A DNA stretch of 64,000 nucleotides, taken from positions 169,238-233,237 of the forward strand of contig CCFG01000009.1 of the NCBI GenBank assembly GCA_000752215.1, written 5' to 3'. Position 1 is the stretch's first letter. Each line of letters opens with the position of its first letter. Under the pieces are notes generated by a model that was given only the letters and a program-made list of their open reading frames with translations, had not been told where the DNA came from and searched no databases. Shown here piece after piece: positions 1 through 8,134 of this stretch. The stretch comes from a bacterium MS4 (GTDB lineage Bacteria; Bacillota; Clostridia; Oscillospirales; Acutalibacteraceae). A program made the translations under genes and the position numbers.

Positions 1-1
1 C

Positions 2-493
2 GCACAGCCGACGGTGGTCGACGGCCTGCGCGAATGCGACTTTGGCGACTGGGAGGGGAAAACCGCAAAGGAAATTGCGGCGGAGGATGAAAGCTTTACC
101 GACTGGGTGGGCAGCGGAGAAATCGTTACCCCTCCGAACGGGGAATCCGGCGGCGTATTCATGCAGCGGGTCTGCTCCGCGTTTGAGTCGATCGTACAGG
201 AAATGATGCGCTCCGGAACAAGCAGCGCCGCGTTGGTTGCCCACGGGGGCAGCATCATGTGCATCCTTTCGGCCTACGGCTTGCCGCGCGCCAGTTTTTA
301 CGACTGGATGACCAGCAACGGCTGCGGGTATTCCCTGCGGATTACGCCGGGTCTGTGGATGCGTTCCATGGTGGCCGAGGTATATGAAACGATTCCCCCG
401 CGGAAACAAACGGAGCAGAACAGCGAGCGGCTGGTTATCGACCTTGTGCGCGAGGCTGCCGACCGCGCATTTGGAAAAAAGGAGCAGGAATAA
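2..493 (+). CDS. Histidine phosphatase family protein (5' truncated by window edge)
   Basis: The reading frame is open from base 2, so the N-terminus, including the RHG phosphohistidine motif, lies outside the window. What remains has the ECDFGDWEG segment and a late VAHGGSIM motif (second active-site His), which place it in the phosphoglycerate mutase-like histidine phosphatase clan. Residue pattern and length resemble alpha-ribazole phosphatase (CobC/PhpB) and related small-molecule phosphatases; the substrate cannot be told from this fragment. No terminator is visible between its stop and the leuA leader promoter 10 bases later. Confidence 0.8.
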   Translation, partial: AQPTVVDGLRECDFGDWEGKTAKEIAAEDESFTDWVGSGEIVTPPNGESGGVFMQRVCSAFESIVQEMMRSGTSSAALVAHGGSIMCILSAYGLPRASFYDWMTSNGCGYSLRITPGLWMRSMVAEVYETIPPRKQTEQNSERLVIDLVREAADRAFGKKEQE

Positions 494-503
494 AATTTAA
501 TCC

Positions 504-532
504 TTGACAAAGGTATCCGCATAAAATATAAT
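504..532 (+). promoter_or_regulatory. Sigma-A promoter of the leuA T-box leader
   Basis: TTGACA (504-509), 17-bp spacer, TATAAT (527-532). A perfect consensus pair directly before the T-box RNA. Confidence 0.85.
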
Positions 533-539
533 AGTAAAT

Positions 540-821
540 AATTTAATATGCAAAAGCGATGAAGGGAAAAAGACATTGGCAGAAGCATTGCAGAGAACCG
601 GCGGTTGGTGCAAGCCGGTGCGGAAGCCCATGTGTATAGCTCATCCCGGAGCCGCCGTCTTCGATGTGAAAACGGAGAAACGGACGCAGTGGCAGCGTTA
701 AAGGCCGGAGCCTTGTTAGAGGTTTGCCAAGGGTTTCCGCTTTGCGGAGCCGAATTTGGGTGGTACCGCGGATTTGTTTATTCGCCCCGAACACAGAATT
801 CTGTGTCCGGGGCTTTTTTTT
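540..821 (+). ncRNA. T-box leader, leucine-specific, upstream of leuA
   Basis: The 14-base T-box GGGTGGTACCGCGG is at 758-771 and is followed by an intrinsic terminator (stem GCCCC/GGGGC with inner ACACAG/CTGTGT, 784-813, then a T-run to 821). Stem I is recognisable from the AGAGA-type segment near 592 and the GGTTGGTGCAAGCC apical region. The putative specifier codon is CTC (Leu) at 640-642, followed by ATCCC as is usual for specifier loops. Expected behaviour: uncharged tRNA-Leu stabilises the antiterminator and switches on leuA-leuB. Confidence 0.9.
784..821 (+). terminator. T-box attenuator terminator before leuA
   Basis: Hairpin 784-813 followed by eight T. It competes with the antiterminator formed by the T-box sequence at 758-771. 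Confidence 0.9.
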
Positions 822-861
822 ATTTCACCGATCAACTGATCAATTGATAAAGGAGTGTTGG

Positions 862-2565
862 ATGATGTTTGAAGGCTGCAAAAAGTATATTCCGTTTCAG
901 CCGATCAGCCTGCCGGACCGTCAATGGCCCGACAAAGTCATTACGAAAGCACCGGTCTGGTGCAGCGTGGATATGCGGGACGGCAATCAGGCCCTGATTG
1001 ACCCGATGAATCTTGAGGAAAAGCTGCTGTATTTCCAGACCCTTGTGGATGTCGGGTTCAAGGAGGTTGAAATCGGTTTTCCGGCCGCATCTGAGACGGA
1101 GTACGAAATCCTCCGCGCGCTGATCGAACAAAAGCGGATACCGGACGACGTGACCATCCAGGTGCTGGTTCAGGCAAGACCGCATTTGATTTATAAGACC
1201 TTTGAAGCGATCAAAGGCGCGAAGAACGTCATCGTCCATTTTTATAATTCCACCTCCACTTTGCAGCGCAAGGTGGTTTTCCGCACCGACATGCAGGGTG
1301 TTATCGATATTGCCGTGGAGGGCGCAAAGCTGATTAAAGAACTCACCGACGAGGAAATCGGAAAGAGCGGCGCGAATATCCGCTATGAATATTCCCCGGA
1401 AAGCTTTTCGGGGACCGAAATCGACAATTCCGTTCTGATCTGCGAAAGGGTGATGGAGGCGCTTGGCTCCACGCCGGAGAACAAGCTGATTCTGAATCTG
1501 CCCAATACGGTCGAGATGAGCACCCCGAACTGCTATGCCGACCAGATCGAATATTTCTGCCGCCATCTGAAAAACCGTGAAAGCGCCATTATCAGCCTGC
1601 ACCCCCACAATGACCGCGGCACCGCCACGGCGGCGACCGAGCTGGGCCTGATGGCGGGCGCGGAAAGGGTGGAGGGGACCCTTTTCGGCAACGGAGAACG
1701 TACCGGGAACGCGGATGTGATGGTGGTCGCCATGAACATGTACTCCCAGGGAGTGGACCCCGGACTTGATTTCTCCAACATGCGCGCCGTTCAGGAGATC
1801 TTTGAGAAATGCACCAGGATGAAGATTCACGAACGCCATCCCTATGTGGGCGATCTGGTGTTCACAGCGTTTTCCGGCTCCCATCAGGACGCGATCAAAA
1901 AGGGCGTCGAGTATATGGCGAAAAACGGCGGCGGCTATTGGGAAGTGCCGTATCTGCCGATCGATCCCGCCGACGTCGGCCGCGAGTATGAGCCGATCAT
2001 CCGCATCAACAGCCAGTCCGGTAAGGGCGGCGCCGCGTTTGTGATGCAGCAGAGCTTCGGCTATGAGCTGCCCAAGGCAATGCATCCCGAATTCGGTACG
2101 ATGGTCAAGGCCGCCTGCGACGAAGCGGGCCGCGAGCTTCAGCCCGATGAGATTTTTGGCATTTTCCGCAGGGAATTCCTTGAAGTCAACGCCCCATACA
2201 ATCTCAAGCAGTATAAGCTTTATGAGGAAAACGATATCAGCGGGGACACACAGGTCCATTTCGACGGAGTGATTCGCTTCCGGCACGAGGACCATGCCAT
2301 CAGTGCCTGCGGGAATGGGCCTGTCAGCGCATTCTTTAACGCGCTGAAATCCGTCGGCATCACCGACTACCAGTTTGTTTCCTACCGTGAGCACGCCGTT
2401 TCCAGCGGCGCGGACAGCAAGGCGGTTTCCTATATCCAGCTGACCGCGCCGGACGGCAGCCCGGCGTTCGGCGTTGGGATCGATAATAATATCAGTCTTG
2501 CTTCCATCAAAGGCATCATCTGCGCGATCAACCGCACGAAAAATGCCGCCGTGAAAGAATCTTAA
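862..2565 (+). CDS. leuA: 2-isopropylmalate synthase (long LeuA form)
   Basis: First committed step of leucine synthesis: acetyl-CoA plus 2-oxoisovalerate gives 2-isopropylmalate. The 568-residue product is the long (about 560 aa) LeuA type. It has the HMGL-like barrel with the RDGNQ motif at residues 39-43 and the metal-binding HPHNDRG near 246-252, then a C-terminal allosteric LeuA domain (about 430-568) that normally binds leucine. ATG at 862 is chosen because AGGAG (851-855) sits six bases upstream; the frame is open further upstream only through the leader. It is transcribed from the T-box leader together with leuB. leuC and leuD are not in this window. Confidence 0.95.
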   Translation: MMFEGCKKYIPFQPISLPDRQWPDKVITKAPVWCSVDMRDGNQALIDPMNLEEKLLYFQTLVDVGFKEVEIGFPAASETEYEILRALIEQKRIPDDVTIQVLVQARPHLIYKTFEAIKGAKNVIVHFYNSTSTLQRKVVFRTDMQGVIDIAVEGAKLIKELTDEEIGKSGANIRYEYSPESFSGTEIDNSVLICERVMEALGSTPENKLILNLPNTVEMSTPNCYADQIEYFCRHLKNRESAIISLHPHNDRGTATAATELGLMAGAERVEGTLFGNGERTGNADVMVVAMNMYSQGVDPGLDFSNMRAVQEIFEKCTRMKIHERHPYVGDLVFTAFSGSHQDAIKKGVEYMAKNGGGYWEVPYLPIDPADVGREYEPIIRINSQSGKGGAAFVMQQSFGYELPKAMHPEFGTMVKAACDEAGRELQPDEIFGIFRREFLEVNAPYNLKQYKLYEENDISGDTQVHFDGVIRFRHEDHAISACGNGPVSAFFNALKSVGITDYQFVSYREHAVSSGADSKAVSYIQLTAPDGSPAFGVGIDNNISLASIKGIICAINRTKNAAVKES

Positions 2566-2578
2566 AGGGGGAACCACA

Positions 2579-3652
2579 ATGAAAAGCTATCAAATTGTCC
2601 TGCTGAAAGGCGACGGGATCGGTCCGGAGATCGTAACCCAGGCCGTGAAGGTATTGGACCGCGCCGCCGGCCGGTTCGGATTTACCGTTTCCTATGACGA
2701 AGCGCTTCTGGGCGGCTGTGCGATTGACGCGGCCGGGGTGCCGCTTCCGCCGGAAACAATTGAAAAATGCAAAGCCGCCGATTCCACACTGCTCGGCGCG
2801 GTCGGCGGCCCCAAATGGGACACGGTGCCCGGCAATCTGAGGCCGGAGGCGGGGCTGCTGGGCATCCGCGGCGCGCTTGGGCTTTTCGCCAATCTGCGCC
2901 CCGCCAGGATTTTTGAGCAGCTGCGCGAGGCTTCTCCCCTGAAAGCGGAGATCATCGGCGACGATCTGGATATCATGGTGGTGCGGGAGCTGACCGGGGG
3001 AATTTATTTCGGCGAGCGGGGCCGCAGGACGGTGAACGGCTTTGAGGCCGCGTACGACACCGAAATGTACTCCGTGCCGGAAATTGAGCGCATTGCGCGC
3101 GTGGCCTTCCGCATGGCGCAAAAGCGCGGCGGCAGGCTTTGCAGTGTAGACAAGGCCAACGTGCTGGAATCCTCCAGATTGTGGCGCGCAACGGTTGAAA
3201 GAATCGGAAAAGAAGAGTATCCTGATATAGAGCTGTCCAATCTGTATGTGGACAACTGCGCCATGCAGCTGGTGCGCAACCCGAAGCAGTTCGATGTGAT
3301 CGTCACCTCCAACATCTTCGGCGATATTCTTTCCGACGAAGCATCCATGATCAGCGGCTCCATCGGGATGCTGGCCTCCGCCAGCCTGAGCGAAGGCAAA
3401 TCCGGCCTGTACGAGCCTATCCACGGCTCCGCGCCCGATATTGCCGGAACGGGAAAGGCCAACCCTCTGGCGACCATTCTCTCTGCCGCAATGATGCTGC
3501 GCTATTCGCTGGACGAACCGCAGGCGGCACAGGCAATCGAAGACGCCGTATCCGAAGTCCTGAAAACAGCCCGTACGCCGGACATCTATACGGAGGGGAT
3601 GCGGCAGGTCACCTGTGAGGAAATGGGCGATCTGGTCTGCGGACTGCTGTAA
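2579..3652 (+). CDS. leuB: 3-isopropylmalate dehydrogenase
   Basis: NAD-dependent oxidative decarboxylation of 3-isopropylmalate in leucine synthesis; cytosolic dimer. The 357-residue length is typical. Visible signatures are GDGIGPEIV near the N-terminus, the metal-binding [12 protein letters not shown] segment (about 240-252) and the NAD-site [12 protein letters not shown] segment (about 281-292). It starts 13 bases after leuA with an AAGGGGG ribosome site, so the two are cotranscribed behind the leucine T-box. Direct leuA-leuB adjacency without leuCD between them is notable. Confidence 0.95.
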   Translation: MKSYQIVLLKGDGIGPEIVTQAVKVLDRAAGRFGFTVSYDEALLGGCAIDAAGVPLPPETIEKCKAADSTLLGAVGGPKWDTVPGNLRPEAGLLGIRGALGLFANLRPARIFEQLREASPLKAEIIGDDLDIMVVRELTGGIYFGERGRRTVNGFEAAYDTEMYSVPEIERIARVAFRMAQKRGGRLCSVDKANVLESSRLWRATVERIGKEEYPDIELSNLYVDNCAMQLVRNPKQFDVIVTSNIFGDILSDEASMISGSIGMLASASLSEGKSGLYEPIHGSAPDIAGTGKANPLATILSAAMMLRYSLDEPQAAQAIEDAVSEVLKTARTPDIYTEGMRQVTCEEMGDLVCGLL

Positions 3653-3731
3653 ATCCTGTTACGATTTGTAATGATTTGTAATATTATTAATTAATTATAC
3701 AAATGGTATTATATAATAGTAAAAAATAAAA

Positions 3732-3766
3732 GATTCTCCCCAACGACGGGGAGAATTCCTTGGCTT
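3732..3766 (+). terminator. Possible terminator between leuB and azlC
   Basis: Hairpin TTCTCCCC-AACGA-CGGGGAGAA, followed by a pyrimidine-rich but imperfect T tract. It may separate azlCD from leuAB transcription. Confidence 0.4.
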
Positions 3767-3799
3767 TTCTCAAAATTGCTATAGTATGGGAGCATGGAA

Positions 3800-4519
3800 A
3801 TGCACGGAACAGAGGCTTTGACATTTAAAAAGGGGCTGAAGGACGGGCTGCCGATCTGCCTTGGGTATATCAGCGTTTCTTTCACGTTTGGAATGATGGC
3901 GACGCAGGGCGGGCTGCCGCTTTGGGCGGTGATGCTGATTACTATGAGCAACATGACCAGCGCGGGGCAGTTTGCCGGGACCGAGCTGATTTTGTCGGGC
4001 GGGCATTACATAGAGCTTGTCGTAACCACTTTTGTCATCAACATCCGCTATATGCTGATGTCCCTTTCCCTTTCCCAAAAAGTGGACGGTGCCATGACCT
4101 CTTTGCAGCGGCTGGTCCTTTCCTTCGGCGTGACCGATGAAATTTTCGCCGTCGCCATGAAGCAGGACGGAAGCATCGGAGCGCGGTATCTTCTGGGGCT
4201 GATTCTGACTCCTTACACCGGCTGGACGCTGGGGACCCTGCTCGGCGGTACCGCCACCTGCCTGCTGCCGGTCAGTGTCCGCACCGCGCTGGGCATTGCG
4301 ATCTACGGGATGTTCATCGCCATTATCGTTCCGCCCGCAAAGCATACGCGCCCCGTTGCGCTGGCCATCGCCATTGCGGTGGTTTTAAGCTGTCTTTTCC
4401 GGTGGACGCCCTTCCTGAACCGGATTTCCGGCGGATGGGTCATCATCATCTGCGCGGTGGTCGCGTCGGCCTACGCCGCGCTGCGTTACCCTGTGGACGA
4501 CCCGGAGGTGCAGGAATGA
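3800..4519 (+). CDS. azlC: AzlC family branched-chain amino acid exporter, large subunit
   Basis: Large subunit of the two-component AzlCD exporter, which moves branched-chain amino acids and analogues out of the cell. The product (about 239 residues) is almost wholly hydrophobic with several membrane segments and the family's SNMTSAGQFAGTE-type region in the first third. ATG at 3800 is preferred over 3794 because GGGAG (3788-3792) would leave only one base before 3794 but seven before 3800. The stop overlaps azlD by four bases (ATGA). Placement after leuAB fits export of excess leucine or relatives. Confidence 0.85.
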   Translation: MHGTEALTFKKGLKDGLPICLGYISVSFTFGMMATQGGLPLWAVMLITMSNMTSAGQFAGTELILSGGHYIELVVTTFVINIRYMLMSLSLSQKVDGAMTSLQRLVLSFGVTDEIFAVAMKQDGSIGARYLLGLILTPYTGWTLGTLLGGTATCLLPVSVRTALGIAIYGMFIAIIVPPAKHTRPVALAIAIAVVLSCLFRWTPFLNRISGGWVIIICAVVASAYAALRYPVDDPEVQE

Positions 4520-4836
4520 ATTACCCGAGAATTTTGATCTGTACCTTTCTGATGGCGCTGGTCACCTATATCATCCGTATGCTTCCGCTGGCGATTTTCA
4601 GGAAGAAGATTCACAACCGATTTATCCGGTCGTTTCTGGCTTATGTGCCTTACGCCGTGCTTGCGGCCATGACCTTCCCCGAAATTCTGTACTCCACGGG
4701 GAATCCGTATTCCGCGGTGTTCGGCCTTGCCGCGGCCCTTCTCCTTGCGTATCGGGACAAAGGCCTTCTTACCGTTGCGCTTGGCTCTACCGCCGTGGTT
4801 TTTGTCGTGGAACAGGTCATGGGCTTTTTTTCATAA
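4516..4836 (+). CDS. azlD: AzlD family branched-chain amino acid exporter, small subunit
   Basis: 106-residue hydrophobic protein with three to four membrane segments, of typical AzlD length, with the conserved YIIRMLPL segment after the first helix. The start codon overlaps the azlC stop (ATGA), so translation is probably coupled and the two proteins made in fixed ratio. The downstream hairpin at 4902-4952 can end the transcript. Confidence 0.85.
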   Translation: MNYPRILICTFLMALVTYIIRMLPLAIFRKKIHNRFIRSFLAYVPYAVLAAMTFPEILYSTGNPYSAVFGLAAALLLAYRDKGLLTVALGSTAVVFVVEQVMGFFS

Positions 4837-4901
4837 AAATGCCGCTGCTGCCAAAGAAATGTGCAATAGACATTTACACAAAACAACAGCTTTTACAGTC
4901 A

Positions 4902-4952
4902 GAAAATGCGCCTTGATTGAGCTTTTCAAGCCCGTTTCAAGACGCATTTTTT
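4902..4952. terminator. Bidirectional terminator between azlD and the deaminase gene
   Basis: Stem AAAATGCG-CTTGA paired with TCAAG-CGCATTTTTT, A-rich on the left and T-rich on the right, so it can serve the converging azlD and minus-strand deaminase transcripts. Confidence 0.7.
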
Positions 4953-4958
4953 ATGTAA

Positions 4959-5447
4959 TCAGTATCCGAATTTCCCGCTCATGGATTCGTCGTTCTCCAC
5001 CCATTCCTGTACATAAACGGAGGAGAAGGTGTTTTTTGTGTTCCGCGCAACCACGCGCGTGATGCCGGCATTGATAATCATTCTTTTGCACATGGAACAG
5101 GAGGAAGCGTTTTCCACATATCCGCCCGCCTTGGCGTCCCTTCCCACCAGATACAGCGTGCTGCCGATCATATCGCGGCGGGAGGCGCTGATAATGGCGT
5201 TGGCCTCCGCATGGACGGAACGGCAGAGCTCGTAGCGTTCCCCACGCGGAACCCCCAGCGTTTCGCGTACACAGACGCCGGTATCGATACAGTTGCGGCG
5301 GCCGCGGGGCGCCCCCGTGTATCCGGACGATACGATCTCGTCATGCTGAACGATGATCGCGCCGAAATTCCGGCGCAGACAGGTACCGCGCTCCGACACG
5401 GTTTCAGCAATATCAAGGTAATAATTTTCTTTGTCCGTACGGTTCAT
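4959..5447 (-). CDS. dCMP deaminase / ComE-type cytidine deaminase family protein
   Basis: A zinc-dependent deaminase fold of 162 residues. The zinc site is seen as HAE (79-81) and CSMC (117-120); the catalytic Glu is in HAE. The overall pattern (SGYTGAPRG, then CVRE...CRSVHAEANAI) matches deoxycytidylate deaminases, which feed dUMP to thymidylate synthesis. The second Cys motif is CSMC instead of the usual PCxxC, as in ComEB-like relatives. ATG at 5447 is chosen because GGGAGG lies seven bases upstream; the in-frame ATG at 5453 would be too close. Confidence 0.85.
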   Translation of the reverse strand: MNRTDKENYYLDIAETVSERGTCLRRNFGAIIVQHDEIVSSGYTGAPRGRRNCIDTGVCVRETLGVPRGERYELCRSVHAEANAIISASRRDMIGSTLYLVGRDAKAGGYVENASSCSMCKRMIINAGITRVVARNTKNTFSSVYVQEWVENDESMSGKFGY

Positions 5448-5506
5448 TTTCATGCCTCCCAATCCTTTATGATAGCAATTCCATTTCCGTTTGCGAGCCC
5501 AAACAC

Positions 5507-5573
5507 GTTCCTCACCCTCCGAAGGCGGGGGGGAGGAACGCAGCCCTGTTGCGGAATCAACTGGAGATGCTGT
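5507..5573 (+). repeat. Dispersed hairpin repeat, copy 1
   Basis: Hairpin with outer stem GTTCCTC/GAGGAAC and inner CCGAAGGCGGGG, followed 24 bases later by AATCAACTGGAGATGCTGT. A second copy with the same order and spacing is at 42101-42169. It lies in the intergenic space between the divergent deaminase gene and rsmA. Confidence 0.6.
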
Positions 5574-5611
5574 AGTAATCCTATCATATTGTATTTTCGA
5601 CAGATAATCAA

Positions 5612-5640
5612 TGGAAATGTGGCAATTTGTATGATATAAT
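5612..5640 (+). promoter_or_regulatory. Promoter of rsmA
   Basis: TGGAAA (5612-5617), 17-bp spacer, TATAAT (5635-5640) with an extended -10 TG (5632-5633). Confidence 0.65.
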
Positions 5641-5682
5641 CAGGAAATAAAAGAGTAAGCAAAAAAGATATGGGGACAGAAA

Positions 5683-6534
5683 ATGGATTTATCGGATATC
5701 AGAGTCATTAAAAATATACTGGCGCGTCACGGCTTCCACTTTTCCAAATCACTGGGGCAGAATTTTCTGATCAACCCGGACATCTGCCCGCGCATGGCGG
5801 AAGAGTGCGGCGCGCAAAAGGGAGTCGGCGTGCTGGAAATCGGTCCGGGCGTGGGGGTGCTGACCGCGGAGCTCGCCAAGAGGGCGGACAAGGTGGTTTC
5901 CGTAGAGCTGGACAAAAAGCTGCTGCCGGTTCTGGAAGACACGCTTTCCGGGTACCGCAATGTCAAAATCGTAAATGAAGATATCTTAAAGGCCGATCTG
6001 AGGAAGCTGATCGGAACCGAGTTTTCCGGCGCAGAAGTGGCCGTTTGCGCCAATCTGCCTTATTATATCACTTCGCCGGTCATTATGCGGCTTCTGGAAG
6101 AACGGCTGCCAATCCGCTCCGTGACGGTCATGGTGCAGAAGGAAGCGGCGGAACGCCTCTGCGCCCTGCCGGGCACCCGCGCCTGCGGTGCGGTGAGCGC
6201 GGCGGTGCGTTACTTTGCCGAACCGGAGGTCCTTTTTGAAGTAAACCGGGACAACTTTTTTCCGCCACCAAACGTCGATTCGGCGGTAATCCACCTGAAA
6301 ATCCGCAAAGAGCCGCCGGTGAAAATCAACAGGGAAAAGGACTTTTTTGCCCTTGTCAAGGCGGCTTTCGGCCAGCGGCGCAAAACGGTGCTCAACGCCG
6401 TCGCCGCCGGGCTCTCGCTGGACAGGGCAGTGGTAGCGGCGGCGCTGGAAAGGGCGGGAATCGCCCCGACCGCGCGCGCAGAGCAGCTTTCCATGGGGCA
6501 GCTCGCGGCGCTGTCCAACGAAGTATTTCTGTAA
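5683..6534 (+). CDS. rsmA: 16S rRNA (adenine1518/1519-N6) dimethyltransferase
   Basis: RsmA/KsgA dimethylates two adjacent adenosines in the 3' hairpin of 16S rRNA during small-subunit assembly, using S-adenosylmethionine. Visible motifs: SLGQNFL near residue 24, the SAM site EIGPGVGVLT near 53-62, and the catalytic NLPYYIT at about 124-130. The 283-residue length is normal. ATG at 5683 follows GGGGACA. The small gene at 6587 lies 52 bases downstream on the same strand and probably shares its transcript. Confidence 0.95.
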   Translation: MDLSDIRVIKNILARHGFHFSKSLGQNFLINPDICPRMAEECGAQKGVGVLEIGPGVGVLTAELAKRADKVVSVELDKKLLPVLEDTLSGYRNVKIVNEDILKADLRKLIGTEFSGAEVAVCANLPYYITSPVIMRLLEERLPIRSVTVMVQKEAAERLCALPGTRACGAVSAAVRYFAEPEVLFEVNRDNFFPPPNVDSAVIHLKIRKEPPVKINREKDFFALVKAAFGQRRKTVLNAVAAGLSLDRAVVAAALERAGIAPTARAEQLSMGQLAALSNEVFL

Positions 6535-6586
6535 TGAAAGCGGTTGTAAAAAATCGCGGGATCATCATCACAAGGGAGGGCTTTTT

Positions 6587-6820
6587 ATGAGCGACGGGAA
6601 ACTTGCAGTTCTGTTTTTTGAAGCCGGCATCGTACTGACGCTGATTTCCATGGTGCTCGGTCCGTTTGAGATTACCGGATGGGCGCTCGCCACCGCTTCC
6701 GTGGCCTGTTTTGTCGCGCTGGCGGGGATGTATCTTGCTTTCTGCAGCTGGAACGAGCCCGACGAGGAAGACGAAAAGCCGCCGGAGGAGTCCCGCGACA
6801 CAGAGGCGCATGAAAAATAA
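6587..6820 (+). CDS. Small two-helix membrane protein, unknown function
   Basis: 77 residues with a strong GGGAGGG ribosome site. Two hydrophobic stretches (about 6-26 and 31-53) are followed by an acidic tail rich in Glu/Asp. I do not recognise the family. It sits between rsmA and a strong bidirectional terminator, so it is the last gene of that transcript. The acidic cytosolic-type tail is the only distinctive feature. Confidence 0.6.
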   Translation: MSDGKLAVLFFEAGIVLTLISMVLGPFEITGWALATASVACFVALAGMYLAFCSWNEPDEEDEKPPEESRDTEAHEK

Positions 6821-6831
6821 GATGCAAAGAG

Positions 6832-6863
6832 AAAAAGCCGGAAGCGAATGCTTCCGGCTTTTT
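6832..6863. terminator. Bidirectional terminator
   Basis: Perfect stem AAAAAGCCGGAAGC / GCTTCCGGCTTTTT with a GAAT loop. It ends the rsmA-side transcript and the long minus-strand operon that stops at 6871. Confidence 0.9.
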
Positions 6864-6870
6864 GATATCG

Positions 6871-8100
6871 TTAATAAACAATCGCGCCGTATTTCGCAGC
6901 GAGCGGTTCGATCAGGTCGGTTTCGATCGGACAGGCGGAATCGACGATGAGCCGGCCCTGAAAATACCGGAGCGCCGCGTCGAGCACCGGCAGGCTGTCA
7001 CAGTACACGGCAATGGGCAGGCGCGTCATCGTGCTGTTTTCGCTCAGCAGCAGCGCGTCGTCAAGACTGTTGACCTCCACTAACGCCGCGGTAACCTGCT
7101 CGTCGTCCAGGTCGATCAGGTCTTCGCCGAGCGAGCTGGTACAGGCAATCGGTTCGCTGAATACGATGTCGTCCCCCAGAAAAAAAGCTTCCCGTTCATT
7201 TGCGGCGGCATAGCAGTCCGGTTCTTCCGGAATTTCCGGCGGGCCGAATTCCTTTGCCACCTGCGCCAATGCCTTCAGATGCTCCACGGTGGAGCCGCAG
7301 CAGCCCCCGACGATCCTCGCTCCCGCTTCCATCAGCCCGCGCATCCGGGCGGCGAATTCGTCGGGGGAAAGGATTCCGCTGTGCTCCGGAGAATTCCACA
7401 TGGGTACCCCGGCGCTCGGCTTGGCGATGATCGGAACGCTGATATGCGGGGCAACCTGTTCCACGTGCTCCAGCATGTGCTCTGGTCCAAAGGAGCAGTT
7501 CAGGCCGATCGCGTCCGCCCCCATGGCCTGCAGGGTGATCACCGCGGGCAGAAGGCTTCCTCCCGTGAGGGTGTGTCCGCTTTCATCCACGGTGACGGTC
7601 ACAAAAACCGGCAGATTGGTCGTTCTTGCGGCAAGCACCGCCGCGCGCATGTCGGCGAGCGAGGTCTGCGTTTCGATCGCGATAAAATCGACCCCCGCGT
7701 CGTCCAGCGCGCGGATCTGTTCGCGGTAAATGTCATAGATGTCGTCAAAATCCGATTCGCCGAACGGCGGTACGAACAGGCCGGTGGGGCAGACGTTCCC
7801 ACCCACCAGCACCCCGGCGGGTTTCGCAACGCTTTGGGAAAGCGCCACCAGCTTCTGATTGATGTCCGCGACCTCCGCTTCCAGACCGTAGCTGCTCAGG
7901 CAGGCCCGGTTTGCGCCAAAGGTCGGCGCATAGACTGCCTGCGCGCCCGCTTCGATAAAGTCGCTTTGCAGCTTTGTGAGCTTTTCGGGATTTTCCAGAA
8001 TCCATTTTTCCACACAAACGCCGCCCGGCATTCCGGCGGCGGCCAGATTTGTGGCCGTAGCGCCATCCAGCAGCAGGGGAAGATGAAATGGGAAACTCAT
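6871..8100 (-). CDS. Homocysteine S-methyltransferase family protein with C-terminal extension
   Basis: 409 residues. The first ~285 form a homocysteine-methyltransferase barrel, as in the N-terminal module of cobalamin-dependent MetH or in BHMT/MmuM. The Zn/thiol ligands are visible: Cys202 in GLNCS and Cys267-Cys268 in GGCCG. The last ~120 residues are an extension whose end (LIVDSACP...) resembles the opening strands of the MetH pterin-binding barrel but stops early; no full pterin or cobalamin domain follows. It either uses a different methyl donor or works with separate partners. It is the last gene of the ddl-murI-DUF1934-argS operon, 34 bases after argS. Confidence 0.8.
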   Translation of the reverse strand: MSFPFHLPLLLDGATATNLAAAGMPGGVCVEKWILENPEKLTKLQSDFIEAGAQAVYAPTFGANRACLSSYGLEAEVADINQKLVALSQSVAKPAGVLVGGNVCPTGLFVPPFGESDFDDIYDIYREQIRALDDAGVDFIAIETQTSLADMRAAVLAARTTNLPVFVTVTVDESGHTLTGGSLLPAVITLQAMGADAIGLNCSFGPEHMLEHVEQVAPHISVPIIAKPSAGVPMWNSPEHSGILSPDEFAARMRGLMEAGARIVGGCCGSTVEHLKALAQVAKEFGPPEIPEEPDCYAAANEREAFFLGDDIVFSEPIACTSSLGEDLIDLDDEQVTAALVEVNSLDDALLLSENSTMTRLPIAVYCDSLPVLDAALRYFQGRLIVDSACPIETDLIEPLAAKYGAIVY

Positions 8101-8134
8101 TTGTTCTTCATTGCTCCTAACATGTTCAGCCTGC

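Noticed and set aside
832..2577. Long minus-strand reading frame (581 codons) opposite leuA
   Set aside because: Shadow of leuA codon bias; no ribosome site, no recognisable domain, and leuA is certain.
3760..3785. TTGGCT...TATAGT as azlC promoter
   Set aside because: Spacer is only 14 bases, outside the usual range.
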